From positions 30,001,248 to 30,065,247 of the forward strand of contig CM038467.1 in NCBI GenBank assembly GCA_021464415.1: DNA of 64,000 nucleotides, given 5' to 3'. The notes below the pieces were generated by a model, which saw only the letters and a program-made list of their open reading frames with translations, ran no database searches and had not been told where the DNA came from. Made by a program: the position numbers and the translations under genes. Of this stretch, positions 1 to 12,652 are shown one piece after another (positions within the stretch are counted from its first letter, which is position 1; every line of letters starts with the position of its first letter). This stretch comes from Lonicera japonica. Its lineage: Eukaryota > Streptophyta > Magnoliopsida > Dipsacales > Caprifoliaceae.

Positions 1-172
1 CTAATTGGGAATGTTGCATATGTTAATCTACTAGCACATGTCTCTTGAAACAAGGCAGGTGCTAACACTAACATATATATTAATTAACTAAGGTAACAAG
101 TTCTGTTTGTAGATATCATATTTTATATACAAAAATTCAAAGCTGCATAAGGGGATAGAATACAAACACTTA

Positions 173-563
173 GCCCCTGTTTGGTGCCTATCTATTTTTT
201 TTTTATTCTCCAAATTTTAAAAACTCAACTCAAAATCATCCCTACTTTTACACTTCTCAAACAAAACTTTAACTTTAACTTTACTTTCTCTCTCTAATTT
301 TTTTTTTTAAAACACCATAACTTTAAATTCAAAATTCAAAATTAAATAAAAAATATATATATTTAAAACATACTCGTCGAGATCTATAAAATAAAATCCA
401 TTTTGACTATTTTTTGAAAAATTTTTATGAAATTTTTAGTTGGTTGAAAAAAACTCAAAAAAAAACCAAATCCACTTTTCAACATACTTCTAAATTCTAC
501 CAAACACCATATTTTAAAAACTCAACTTAAAAACTTAACTCAAAACATCTACCAAACATGCTC
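173..563. mobile_element. Tourist-like MITE with TTA target duplication
   Basis: A 391-bp AT-rich block begins GCCCCTGTTTGGTG and ends ACCAAACATGCTC, which are imperfect terminal inverted repeats. It is flanked by TTA at 170-172 and 564-566. A 3-bp TTA duplication with GG/GC..GTTTGGT ends is typical of PIF/Harbinger (Tourist) MITEs. It lies in the FEN1 intron that follows exon 7. A diverged relative lies near 13523-13892. Confidence 0.7.
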
Positions 564-696
564 TTAACATGCCAAAATAACCATCATAATAGTCACCAGA
601 AAATGGTCATTTGAATATTGTGGTTTGGTTTGCAGAGCCTTCACAAACCAGCAACACATTTGGGGGGTGTTATGGAAAACTATCCTAAGAACCCAC

Positions 697-2439
697 CTTC
701 ACTGTTCGTTTACTAAATTTCTCGATGTCTTCCTTATTTCCTTCCTGCAATAACAACAAAAGCACTATTTTATGAAACATTCCATTCCATAAAAGCAAAA
801 CAAGAGGTAAAACCGAGGAAAAATAAACAAGGTAAAGAAGATAAGGGAAATTCATTGAAATGGAGCAGAGCCAGTTTGCCAAAGGGTATTTATCTTTTAT
901 ACCTGTATGGCCTGGTCCAAGTCCTCTGTGGCATCTGCCCTTCTTGAAGAACTGCATCAAAGAGTTCACTATTAAAATCGGAACCCAACACAAGCCCACT
1001 CCTGACTATTTTCAAGCATATAAATAGGTAAAACAAACCCAATGAAGAGTACCGTTTCCCAAGCTCTTGCTTTTTCAAATCTGGAGGCTGCCCATCAAAA
1101 ACATAGCTAAAAGAAGACAACCCAATTCAGCAAAAGTGCGAAGTTCAGAAAATTAAAAGTTGTACAAAGAAACATCTAATAGACATGATATAATGAAGAC
1201 AAAGGATAGTAAAGCAATTTACACTGGCTTCATTCCAGCTTCCAAAAGCCTAATTGTGCGAGTGAACATTCCTTGCAAATGACTACAAAATGACCACCAA
1301 TATATACTCAGAACATACCCAAAGAAAACTGAAAATTTAGGGGGTGGTTGATAAAAAAATTCGAAAATAGTTGAAGATACTACTACTTCTTATGAGAAGT
1401 TGGAAAAAGAGATGAAAGACTCCGTGAAATGTTCTATTACTTTGTTTGAGTTTTCCATGGAAAAAATTTCTTAAATCACTCATATCTTTTCCCAACTTCT
1501 CGTAAAAGACTAAAAAGTTAGTAGTGTTTTCAATCAATTTCTTAACCTTTTATCAAACAGACCCATAGTAACCACAGGGGTCTCTTGAAAAGGAGAAATG
1601 CTAAACACACAAAAAACTTAACAAAAGTTACTTTACAAACACACTTGGCATAGATTTGTTGATCTTGCCATCTTGGACCCATCACTGATTATATCACTTT
1701 ACCTAAATCAATCCCAAGTGTCTGGAGTAAATTTTTGTGAAGTTTTTTGTGTGTTCAACATATCTCCTGTATTATTTACTTGTTTGATTATTTATAATTT
1801 TTTAACTAGCGCTGAGCGGCTGATTTTTCCTTTCAAGGAAAAATGCATACTCTACAAAATGTTAATCCACAAACATACTTGAAGCTCGTGTATTGGTCCA
1901 GAACCCACCACTAATTACATCACTTCAGCCAGGACAATGTGATATGTGTTCATGGATCAGCTTTCTGTGGAGTATTTTGTGTGTCTAGCATTCTCCAGGT
2001 TTATGTTCAATTATCGGCTCTAAAAGGTATTTTGAGAGAATAATACCTAGTTACTTCACCGGACTCATTAGTAAGCATTTCGGTCCCGATTCGTCCCACA
2101 ACAATCTAAACATCATTGTAAAGCATCGTCAAAAACATTATAAACTAAAACACGCAATCATGTATACTTTGTTTAATCAAAAAAAGGAAAAAAAAAAGAG
2201 GGAATGTACGAACGAGGAACTGGTAGATGCTCATGCTGGCATCAACAGCAATTTTGCGGCCGAAATAGCTCTCGAATTTCTGCTCTTTCATCGCCTTTGG
2301 AGCATTGTCCGCCAAAAGTTTTGTTAAACCCTAAATAGATGACAAAATGAGACATTAGAATGAGAACTAATTTGAGAATGAGGGAAAATATATGATGGTG
2401 ATAATGATTTTTGTACATAATAAGTACCTTAATACCCAT
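697..2439 (-). CDS. FEN1: Flap endonuclease 1 (FEN1), 5' part of gene, seven coding exons; continues off left edge
   Basis: FEN1 is the structure-specific nuclease that removes 5' flaps during Okazaki-fragment maturation and long-patch base excision repair in the nucleus. Coding exons on the minus strand: 2428-2439, 2214-2330, 2047-2105, 1223-1282, 1053-1106, 903-951 and 697-744. All join in frame with GT donors and AG acceptors, giving 133 codons. The protein begins [16 protein letters not shown], the XPG N-domain. It contains the metal-binding Asp of [14 protein letters not shown] (residue 34) and the Asp of [15 protein letters not shown] (residue 87), and ends ...[14 protein letters not shown]. 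Exon 7 is followed by a GT donor (GTGGGTTC), so the I-domain and PCNA-binding tail should lie outside the window. I start at MGIK because Gly2 is conserved at the mature N-terminus of the family. An in-frame upstream ATG at 2472 would add 11 residues. No stop or frameshift was seen. Seen: exon alignment. Inferred: the rest of the gene lies to the left. Confidence 0.93.
1340..1563. mobile_element. MITE in FEN1 intron 3
   Basis: The ends GGGGGTGGTTGATAAAA and (on the opposite strand) GGGTCTGTTTGATAAAA form a terminal inverted repeat around about 220 bp of AT-rich, non-coding sequence. It sits in the intron between FEN1 exons 3 and 4. The target duplication is unclear (TTA versus ATA). Confidence 0.5.
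1591..1770. mobile_element. Small MITE with about 28-bp inverted ends, copy 1 of an adjacent pair
   Basis: The left end GGAGAAATGCTAAACACACA and the complement of the right end (GGAGATATGTTGAACACACA) are near identical. The interior contains a segment reading GACCCATCACTGATTATATC. The neighbour at 1838-2003 and a partial copy near 45466-45556 have related interiors. Confidence 0.6.
1838..2003. mobile_element. Small MITE, copy 2 of the pair in FEN1 intron 3
   Basis: Ends GGAAAAATGCATACTCTACA and complement GGAGAATGCTAGACACACA are imperfect inverted repeats related to those of 1591-1770. The interior GAACCCACCACTAATTACAT matches the same interior segment of copy 1. The two copies lie tail to head about 70 bp apart inside the same FEN1 intron. 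Confidence 0.5.
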
Positions 2440-2472
2440 GGGAGTTAATAGAGATGAAGGTGTTGAGAGCAA

Positions 2473-5427
2473 AAATGGAGGGTAAAGTTGTGCACGGAGT
2501 TAGGGTTTCAACCCTTTCCCGCGCTCTTCCTATTGTGTCTTGTACACGACACGCAACGCTGCCACGCAAGCCTCTATGCACAATTTTTAATTTTTTTGGA
2601 GAGCTTAATCTCATCCGGACACTTAGGCGGGATAAGAAAATTAAGTGGATAAATAATTTATCTCGATATTTAATTTATTTTTATATTTAATCTCGACAAA
2701 TATTAAATATGGGATGGGATTATCTTATTCCAGTTTCTTATTTTGCCTGTCAAATGTAGTATTGTGTTTTATGAAGTACAACTTATGTAATACATCTGAG
2801 ATATGTGTTAAAATTTGTAGGTAAGTATAGCATTGCTCTTTTTTTTTTATACTAGCACCGAGATATACAAGTCAAATTTAAATCAAAATCAAAATTAAAC
2901 TTTTTTTGTGCAATTTCGGCTCAATTTTATTTGGATTTTTATTTATATTTTTAAAAAATAAATAAAATGTAAAATAACTTATACTTGTTCGTACTTATTT
3001 AGGATATAAAAATATATTCAACTTTGTTTTAATTTTTTTTTATTTCGGTTTCAGCTTTTTATCCGTTCAATTTCTAGTTGATCAATTTAGTTCGGTACAA
3101 TTTTAATCGTTCAATTTTTAGGTTTATTACAACACCCTTACACAGACCATCTGGGTTTGACTTGTCTAGTCAAATTAAAAAAAAAGATGGTTGCGATAGT
3201 TAAAATAATGCATGGCTCTAATAATGTAGGACTCTATCATAATGTATGACTCTACTGTCATTTTATTTAAGTTGTATTACATTAATTTGTACAAAAAAAA
3301 ATTATAAATTTAGTATTTTTTTATGCAAAAATGCCAACTCTAGAATGACTTGCAGAGTAAGGTGAGTTTGTTTTTTATCCAACAACTGAAAATTGAGACC
3401 CGTGACAAATTTATACACACCATTTAAAATGTCATATCAACCTTCTCGTTATGGGATTTAATCCATTCCGTCATTTTATTAGAGCTCAAACCCATTCACT
3501 AATAATGGTGGTATTCTTTATTAAAATCTTTTATTTTGAATTTTGAGATTTCATCTCTTTTAATGGAAAAATTAAAGTTCATGAAAAACACTATATTTTA
3601 AGGAAATCTACACTTTTAAAAAAAAATGTATAAAAACTTTTTTAGACAAATTTTAAACATCTAAATTTATGGAATTATTGGATATGTTCTCGTCAAAATT
3701 TATGATTCACAAAAAGTGTAACTTTTGATTGTAAAAGTCTCAACCCAATACAGTTTGTCTTTATAGGTAGATTCCTTACCAATCTTTTATTTTGTTATAA
3801 ATAAATAAATTATCTTCTTAATTAATTTTTTATTTTTTTTTTTTGCACTACTTATTAATTAAATTAAAATATTCATGTTAGTTTTGTAACTTCGTTAATT
3901 ATTGTCTCAAAAAGTAAACGTTGGGCTTCACGAAACAACAAACTGAGAAGAGCCTCAACTGGACCAACCTCTAATTTTTTAATTGAAGGTTCCAAGGTAG
4001 CCCACCAGAGCCCAATCCAATTACACTCTAATATACATACACACTACTCTAATAGTACTTTATTCGTTTCAAATTGATAGTCGTATTTCTACTTTGAAAC
4101 GTAATCAATTATAAAATTTTGTATTAAAAAATTAACTAATTATAATTTTTGACCATTTATTACGTTGAATTTAGTGTTTCTTTAAAACGTACCAAAATTA
4201 TAATGAGACTATCAATTTGAGACATACAAAATTAGAAAGCAAAACTATCAATTTGAGATAGAAAAGGTAGTATATTTTACGGTCAAAAGCCATTTTGGTG
4301 GTTAGTGAAACCCGTGCCATATTTCATTTTTCTCATTTTACCATTGCAAGTTTATTCTTCTCAAAAAGTTTTATAATATAGTCTAAACACTAACCACTAT
4401 ATCAAATAATATTTTTTTGACTTTTTTCCCTTATATCACCAACGTTGAATTCACACACACATCGTGTATGCACGTACAGGATCTAACATATGCATATGAT
4501 AAGATTTGAGATTCGATTTAAAGTGAAGGTAGTGAAAAAATTCGAATTTTTTCCTAGCAAAGGAACTTATTTACTTCTTGAAAAACAAGTCAAATATAAT
4601 CATCCACAAATATAATATAAATTGGAAATAATTAGTTATTTTAGTAAACCGCTTTAACTTCATTCTTCTTTATATTCGGAATTCAAAATTTCTAAGTTGT
4701 CTAAGTTGAACTCTTGTGTAACAAATTTGGTAAAGGGATTTGTCTAATGCCCACTCTGCTATTAAATATGGCTATAGTTTTCCAAAAAATAGTAAAAATG
4801 TTTATGTATGACAAATTAATTTATGGTTGAAAATTTAAGTTTATCTTTTATTTTTTCGTAGAAGACAAGTGAAAGAGAGTGATGTTTCAGTGACCTCTCA
4901 CATTATAAAATAAATGACCAATTTATTTCCTTGTGGTCCACTGGTACCCTCATTTTGCATTTCCATGGCTTTTGGGCTTCTCTTGTGGGGGCTTAGATAT
5001 TGATTAATTGGAATTTCCACTTAATCCACTTAAAATATTGGGTTTTGTAAATTGAAAAATTTAAACACTAAAAATAAAATAAAATGGGTGAACATACGTT
5101 GTCAACTTAAATAAAATCTGAATTTTATATATTTTAGAAAAAATAACTTATTCTCTTTATTTTAAAATTAAGAATTCAGTTAAATTTTTACAATTTAATC
5201 GTATTTGATTTATTGAAATCTTAATATAGTGAGAATTGTATTCAGTTTGTAAGGAGATTTTCATTCAAATGGATACTTTTTACTCTTTTGTTTGGTATTA
5301 AAAATAATGAAATCAACTAAACTATTTTTTAGTGTGCAGTTAAATTACATCAAAATTAGATACAAAACATACGTGATACATGTGCATGCGTGATACAAGC
5401 ATTTTAAAATAAAAATAAAATAAACAA
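2473..5427. other. Intergenic AT-rich block upstream of FEN1
   Basis: No supportable gene. It contains the FEN1 promoter/leader side (about 2440-2750), a segment with TTTCGG/TTCGGT-type motifs (about 2850-3140), and a Stowaway-like MITE at 4058-4270 (listed separately). The rest is AT-rich sequence in which I see nothing. Short ORFs here lack any recognisable domain. Confidence 0.5.
4058..4270. mobile_element. Stowaway-like MITE with TA target duplication
   Basis: A 213-bp element has inverted ends: left CTTTATTCGTTTCAAATTGA, right reading on the other strand CTACCTTTTCTATCTCAAAT, then both continue ATTGATAGT. TA flanks both sides (4056-4057, 4271-4272). The 'TTTCAAATTGATAGT' style and TA duplication fit Tc1/mariner-derived Stowaway MITEs. 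Confidence 0.65.
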
Positions 5428-5515
5428 AGGGAGGTAGCTCATTGCTTCATGTCATTTTAAATTATCAAAAAGTCATGAGTTCAAATCGTAGTATTAGCAT
5501 ATTTTTTTTAAACAT
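5428..5515 (+). repeat. SINE-like, tRNA-derived head
   Basis: A box-A-like sequence GGTAGCTCATTGC (5433-5445) is followed 32 bp later by a box-B-like GAGTTCAAATC (5477-5487), the spacing and order of an internal RNA polymerase III promoter. No clear target duplication was found. Confidence 0.4.
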
Positions 5516-5779
5516 TAGTAACAATATGAGATAAAATAAAAAAAATATTAAAAATTGGTATCATAACTAAATTCATAAGCTTCTAGTTTTCTCGAGTCCT
5601 CCTACATTGATACTAAACTAGGACACAAAATGAGGACATCTTAATCATCAAAATAAAAGCCTAAGAAGGTACACTCTCTCTTCCTCCATATCAATCAAAC
5701 ACAGTGTCTTCATTTTTCTTGGAAACAAAACCATCCCCAGCATTTACAAGCAAGCAAATACAACATTATCAATCAATGT

Positions 5780-6003
5780 TTTTTTTTGCCCCCAGGGCGT
5801 TGTGCAGATAGCCAAGGGGACCGACCTTGGGGCTTTCCCAGAATCATACTGAAGGTTAGCGGGTCAACACCTGGCACAAGCACGAGTCCTGATTCAAATG
5901 CTCAGCATGCCTTGGGGTGGGTTTGTCGAGCCGGGATTTATACAACTGGTTCGGGTCCTAAGGGCTTGGGACCATAGTGGTTCCTCGTTACCCAAAAAAA
6001 AAA
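5780..6003 (+). mobile_element. SINE-like element with poly(A) tail
   Basis: This GC-rich island of about 220 bp contrasts with its AT-rich surroundings and ends in an A-run at 5994-6004. A box-A-like AGATAGCCAAGGGG (about 5806-5819) and a weak box-B-like GGGTCAACACC support a tRNA-derived SINE. AACATTAT occurs on both sides (5762-5769 and 6003-6010) and may be the target duplication, although the left copy is about 10 bp from the body. The 63-codon ORF inside it has no coding support. Confidence 0.55.
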
Positions 6004-8936
6004 ACATTATTAAATTTAACGTAATCAATGATAATAATAAATTTTTTACTATGATTAAATTTAGTACATAGATTATATTATGAAATAAATTGGACGCTTA
6101 ATTTGAAACCTCCTAAAAAGATATGAATGATTAAACATTACAACAAGTGGCATACACGCATGTTAAGTATAGATTAAATCTCATACTTTAAAGAATAATG
6201 AAAACTTTTCTTCTTGTTTCTTTTGGATTTATTAAAGCACCAATAGGGAAATGAATGATAAGAATCCCGCCAATACGGATGAAATATCTAGGAGCTAACA
6301 TTTCAACCCCCGGGAGTAACACATAAAAAGTTGGTACGCAATCGATTAAGTTGGACCTACCTGTAAATAATAGAAATATCAACTAATTCATTCACTATTG
6401 ATACATTATTTTTGTATAACAAGATTTTGGTACTCTTTGTATACATAGTATTATCATGCCATAAAAATATTCGTTAACTCGATGGAAAAATCTCTTATGT
6501 TTTAAATTAAGAGTTACATTTTTTTAATGACAATAATTAAAACTAAATTTGAGTAGCTAAAGTTATTTTTAACATAAGTTTGAAAATATATATTTACAAA
6601 TTTCAGTAACTAATTAAATTTATTTCAACCTAAGATTAGGTGTATACAACTCAAATCTCGTACAGTTTAAAACGCAACTCAAATTTCCTAGGCAAACGCA
6701 AGTTGTGCTATTGTTTGTGTTCCTAGTACTTTTTAAGTTTATAAAAAGAGTATTGTATAGTTTACTTATAAATCTTATTATTTATTTTTATTAAGTGCAT
6801 TAAATATGTTGTACTTTTATAAAATATAATAAATATATAATTCATTTAATGCACTTAATAAAAAAAGGTACTCCGTAAAATTTATAGATAAAAAAAACAT
6901 CTTCTTTAAGAAAAAGGCCCCCAGCAACAGAAAGTAATAGGATCTATTAATTGAGACTTTAAAGAGAATTAATTTGGTCCCTCCCCAAATTTTGAAGTGC
7001 AATATAATTTTATTTTATTTTTTATTTTTTTCACGGGGCGGCTTCTCTCTCACACACACATTCAGATGTGGATGCCATCAATTAATTTATTGGGGAAAAT
7101 GGACTGAATAACAATAGACTTGGTAGTATTGAATAAAAATAAAAGGTGGTCCAGTAACTTATTTATTATTAGGTATTTATTAGAGCGAAAGGAACTACGG
7201 CATGTACAAATATTTTGTGGCCAGGGTTTAAATCTATGAGCGAAAATTAGTCATACACTTAATATGATGTTGGAACATATGTAAGAAAAAAGGAAAAAGA
7301 ATAACCATACATTAATTCATATACACTTTTACAGCGTCACGCTCTCCTCACTAACTTGTGATTCCATTATATAAATTCATATGAACCATCAAAGAATCCA
7401 CCGACACCCCAGCCACTAAGGTCTAACATGCATGCATTATAAATAATGAAAAAGTTATAATGTTTTCTTTTACAATTTATTTATACTTTTTTACCTTTCA
7501 ATTTGCTGATGATCATACAAATGATGAATAGATGAAAATGTTGCTGGCTCTATATTAAAGTCCCTTGTAGTGCATATTTTTAGCACTTGTTTTTTTTCCC
7601 CCTCTAAAAATTCTAGCTAGTGGAATATGTAATTTTATTAAGAAATCGTAATGAACTATTTTATATGGGGGAAATTCTTCCAATCAAACTATCATTTAAA
7701 TAAATTTTTTTAATTATCTCTAACAGGATCGGATCTGCATCATTGTTGCTCTCACCTTGTCCACTTACGTAAAGAGAGAACAATCATATTGTCAGAGTTA
7801 GAAGTTCATTGGTACTTTCTATTAACTGCAAATGCGCCTATTATAATCAAATTTTGTAGGAAACAAGTAATTTTGGTTATTAGAAAAACAAGTGTTCTCA
7901 TCATATTATTCTTATTACCTAATTATATTATATTTTTTTATATAAAAATAAACTTAATTATGTGATATTTAAAATTAGTTTTGGCAAGCACACTGGAATG
8001 TGTTAGTATAGTTTAGATAGAGGTTGGGAAATCCACCTACGCTCATGTCCGATTCATTGGAACTTCGTTTCTTTTCCCTCTCTTCTCATGATAGACCACT
8101 AAGTATATTCGTGTATCATTGTATAAATAAAAAAAAAAAAATAGAAGGAAAAATAAAATGGCAAGCTAGCTAGACTTAGTTTGGGCCGGTCCTGTCTAGT
8201 ACATGCTTGTCACAAGTGGCCACATTTGTCCACATGATGCACCTTGACAGTTTGATTTGTTGTTTTATATAAAACGATAAATCACATATGCTTATTAAAA
8301 ATTTTAATTGCTTCTTTGATTAGAGTTTTAATTTGTATTTTTTAAATTATATATCATTAGTTTCATGTATAAAGCTTGAAGATTATAAAACGAATGTAAA
8401 CCCTTTGTTTCAACCTCCTATTGTAAATTGTAATTAAATTGTTAGAGATTATTATATAAAATTTTCAATTTAAATTATAGAGGAAAAATTTTAAGGAAAA
8501 AATAGAAGCAGCAACCAAACGGCAGGACAAAAACATTTCTGCTAGGTTTAAGGACTAATGTGGATTGAAGGATAGAGATATAAATGTCAGTGGGTCAAAT
8601 TCAAGGCCCATGCAGTTAATTAAAAATTGTGGCTTTGTACAAAACAAGAAAATAAAATTAAAAAAAATGGTTAAATCATGAAATCGCAATCATTAGTCCG
8701 TCTCATAATAATTGTGAGGATGTTATTTCAACTCCAGTCCATTCTGGGGCTAGCTGCATGTATGGAGACAGGTAAAGTGTCTTCGTCCTAAATTAATAAT
8801 ACTTTATATTAAGATAATTCTCGATATGTATGGTCAAGATATTTCTAAAAATCAGCTTTTCCATAAAAGCTTCCAAGAGAGCACCACGTACAAATCATAA
8901 TAACGGTTTAAGAGGAATAATATGAATGATATGGGG

Positions 8937-9052
8937 CTCTCAGACGCTACACATTTTGGTTAGAAATTCTCAAACGTCACAGTGTATATTAGCCAATTTC
9001 AAACGCTACGCACTGTGATGTATTTCTCAAAAGTTCAAACGCCACACTATGT
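8937..9052. repeat. Four imperfect repeats of about 30 bp
   Basis: The motif TCAAACGCYACRC (first copy TCAGACGCTACAC) recurs at about 8940, 8970, 8999 and 9035, i.e. with spacing of about 30, 29 and 36 bp. The copies are diverged. There is no ORF and I do not recognise the family. Confidence 0.5.
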
Positions 9053-11347
9053 TGCTTATGGTAAGAAACTTAACTAAACTTAATTTTATTATTTTCTTAT
9101 ATTACGTTACGGAATAGTATTCAACTCTACCTTATTCAATTATCGCGAGTTCTTATAAAGTAAATTTACCATACCTATATTACCTACATGCATCAATCAT
9201 TGTTGATGCTCTATAACTTTAGAAGAGAGTTTATAATTGCCATGACAACTTTTAGTATTTTAATTTGCGCGCGGACTAGTGAATATAAGAAATTTGTATG
9301 ATATTGTCAACTCTTTTCTTTTATATATATGGGTTTGCTGCAACAAGTCCAAACTTTTTGATGAAAAGCAAAAATTTGAGCAATTAAGCTCAAAGTGAAA
9401 AATATGTTACTAAACAAAATTAGAGTGGGCATGATGCAACAGTCTAATTTTTTTATTCTTGTGATTTGAGGAACCTTTTCATCTATTAAAATATAGAAGC
9501 GTAAGATGTTTTTGGAGTTACTGTCTCACAATTTTATTTTTCAATTTGTCCTTAAAATTTTTCTTTCCAAAAATTTTAAGACAACAAAAAATGAGTAATG
9601 AGATTTAACTGTGTTTTGAGCATAGGTATATTTATTCTCAATCACCAAATTATTTATCATTTTCTAAAATATATTTAAATTGCACACGTAATGAATGTGT
9701 ACAGATTTTGAAGTCTATTAAAAATCTATATATAATTTTATAATTGTAAACGCATTGCGACGAATTTTTAGGGGGAAAAAGTGTAATAATTTATGATTGG
9801 AGGTAGGCCATTGGTGGAATTCTTGAAAAATTAGGGGTAAAAAAGAAGAACACAAGTCTCCTTAATGTCAAAAAGACAGCCATGACTCATTTTTAATAAA
9901 CCAAGAAATTAATAATAATAAACGGGTTGGTTTTTTTTGGTTGAAATTGGGCAAGACCCGAGTTTATCGGTGGATCTATGTATTAAAAACAGTAGTCAAA
10001 ATGCGGTGCCCAACCCAATAAAAACAAGTTGAAAATGGGTGCATGTGACCCGTCGGGTTTATGGGACCCACCTAACCCTAACCGCTCACGTGCCATCTCT
10101 CCTCTTTTTTATTTAGTGCCATCATTATGTCTTAGGTTTCCCATTACATCTTGTCTCAACTCTCACGTGATCACCCCTTCCCTTCTCTAAATTAATCATA
10201 ACAGTAGCTATGCAGAGATATAATTTGAGAATATGTTATAAAAATACAATGAATTTTGTGTAAATTTACTCAAAGTGGACTTAATTCATTAATTAAATTA
10301 ATATACTGGCGACACATTACGGTAACTATCTATTAAACATGTTCTCCATGTGTATTTGGACAAAAATACTCTCAATCCAAAATATCTATACCTTATATTT
10401 TGAGTTTTGTTAAGGACGACGACCCAAATTAATATCACTTATCAATGTCACGTATATTTCTTTTGTAACCAATTATTTGTAATATTGAAATATGTATTCT
10501 TTTGAATTATATATAATGAAGAGATTTGAATCTTTGATTCGTTTTTATTCTTTAATGTCAATTGTCACTATTACTATGCTACTGTTCAAACTTAGAATTT
10601 CATTTTTTCCTTCCTACATTTTAATAAAGTACTAATTTCAATATAATCACCATTCAAATAGATAAAAAGTAATAATCTTTGATTTCATTAATTTTCAAAA
10701 AGTAGAACTAACTTTGTTGGGAATAATCAGACTAGTGAAATTAAAATATCCGTGGAGAAAGAATCCTAATAATTGTAAAGAGAGGGGCATCTTTTACCCA
10801 ACAACAAAGACTTTCAACCATAATCCCAGATGGTCTTAGTAAAGTATTAATATATCTAATAAATAGTTTAGATGTGAAAATTTGTCCTCTAGAGAAGGAA
10901 TATAACGTAACTTAATTACACCTTGTGACCAAATTTATAGCTTTAGTTTGAATCTCTGTTCAAAGATGTATCAATTTTAAACATAATCAACGGCGAAAAA
11001 CAAAATTTATTTGTTATTGAAAGATTTGGGTGGCAGTATTATTCTCAAAACAATTATGATTATTGTCAAATAATGTACAATATTAAAAGTATATAGTACA
11101 ACTTCTTAAAATATTTTATATTGTAATAAAGAGATAATTACTTTGATATAATTAATTTTTATCACAATTTGTGAAATTTCAATTTTTTAGGATATAATTA
11201 ATTTCATCCACTATATATGCTAAAGCCCACCTCTTCATATTCAAAATTTGTGAAATTTATTTTCTCTTTCTTTAACTCGTTCCAAAAATATCCCAAAAAC
11301 ACAATTCCAAAGAACGATAAAATTTACTGTTTTTATACATTATATTC

Positions 11348-11348
<1 letters not shown>

Positions 11349-11386
<38 letters not shown>
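11349..11386. repeat. (AT)n microsatellite
   Basis: An almost pure AT dinucleotide run of about 37 bp. Shorter runs occur near 11727, 14020, 22275, 31773, 44105 and 48540. Confidence 0.9.
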
Positions 11387-11389
<3 letters not shown>

Positions 11390-11739
11390 GTATGACTCTC
11401 TCTCCAATTATAATTTAGCCCTTCAATTGTTGCGGAGATTTTCGCCCCCACAAGTTGACAAACACATAGTAAATAAATAATTAAATAATTAATCTTATAT
11501 ACTACATGCATTAATTATATAAATATATCCCAATATATGTCCCTACTTTAATGGTCACCATACCTACCTAGATCTGATACAAATACATGTGCATGGGAGA
11601 TAGGAGTTCTCAACTTCTATTCTTTTGTTGTTTTTTCGAGAATATATTAATTGAGTATTCTCCAAGTATTATATGTTGTATTCCCATGTTACTTTGTCTG
11701 AAAAAAATATAAAATAAATAAACAATATATATATATATA

Positions 11740-11895
11740 TATATATTGGTTCTCCACGAGATATTCGGGCCAGCTTTCGCGCCAAGCAATATTTTGACAA
11801 TACTGTGAATTGACCTTGGGAGCTCCAAGTCGACCCCAAGATTGTCTTAATGTGATCTTTGTACCACTAAGCCAAGAGGCTTGATTAACATGTGT
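11740..11895 (-). mobile_element. SINE-like element ending in a TA-rich tail
   Basis: Read on the minus strand, the unit starts with a box-A-like TGGCTTAGTGGT (about 11868-11879) and has GGGGTCGACTTGG about 35 bp further on as a box-B candidate. It ends in a (TA)n run (about 11727-11746). It is distinctly GC-richer than its surroundings. No target duplication was identified. Confidence 0.5.
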
Positions 11896-11899
11896 CACA

Positions 11900-12528
11900 A
11901 TTTTATTGGTACTCTTTACAAATTTTGAAACATGATTTACATATATATTATTGGAACGTATCTTTTTTAGACTTCACGTTTTCGATAAAAATGAATTGAC
12001 ACATAGGATTTAGACGTTATTTTATAATACACTACCATTCGAAATACTCTAAAACAATTATGTGTATATATAGTGTATTTGGTCAAAATTTTGCCCCGGC
12101 CAGGTGTAATATAATAATGTTAACAATTTTTATTTTTATTTTAAAAAAAGTTTTTCTCATTACTTTGATTTTATGGTATTTTAACTTCATGCTCTATTAC
12201 CTAAACAAAAGTACCATTGCTGCATTACAAGATTCACAAAATGTAATAAACAAGAGTTATTATCTGTTAGAGCTTGGGATCGATTCCTACTTCTTATTGT
12301 GCATTTCTTATACACAAAACAATTTTGTTACTTTTACATAGAAGGGGACCTCAACTTACGAATCTGCCTTAGACCTCTATAACATTTTTGTTCATTAGAT
12401 GCAAATTGGTACATATACAGGTATATTGATCTGGTGTTTGATTTTAGAAGAATTATTAGAGATTTTTCCGTTGATAAAGGGAATAGATTTACTATTTGAA
12501 GTAAACCAAGAATCAATATTTTTCTTAT
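11900..12528. other. Intergenic AT-rich DNA
   Basis: A 93-codon ORF at 12060-12341 is open, but it is AT-rich, has no recognisable domain and lacks gene context, so it is treated as chance. Nothing else is seen. Confidence 0.4.
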
Positions 12529-12529
12529 T

Positions 12530-12652
12530 ACTCGAGTCTCAACAGCTGTAAATATACTTTGATGTCTGTTGGTTGTTCATTGTTCTTACGAACCGGGATT
12601 AGTGAAGTGTGAGAAAGATAGTCCGAACACCTTGTTACAAAGGAAGAAAAAT
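12530..12652 (+). mobile_element. SINE-like 3' fragment
   Basis: Shares an ordered series of motifs with the SINE at 35350-35489: CAACAGCTGTAAA, TTCTTACGAACCGGGATTAG and TCCGAACACC, then an A-rich tail GGAAGAAAAATTAAA. The two copies are diverged, and this one appears 5'-truncated. Confidence 0.5.

Larger units (their letters stand above)
6011..11720. other. Gene-free AT-rich intergenic block
   Basis: No supportable gene. It holds an inverted repeat with arms at about 6788-6810 and 6840-6863 (TTAAGTGCATTAAAT and its complement), a run of about 30-bp periodic repeats (8937-9052), and G-box-like CACGTG sites near 10087 and 10166. It also holds a long (AT)n tract near 11349-11386. Elsewhere I see nothing. 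Confidence 0.5.
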
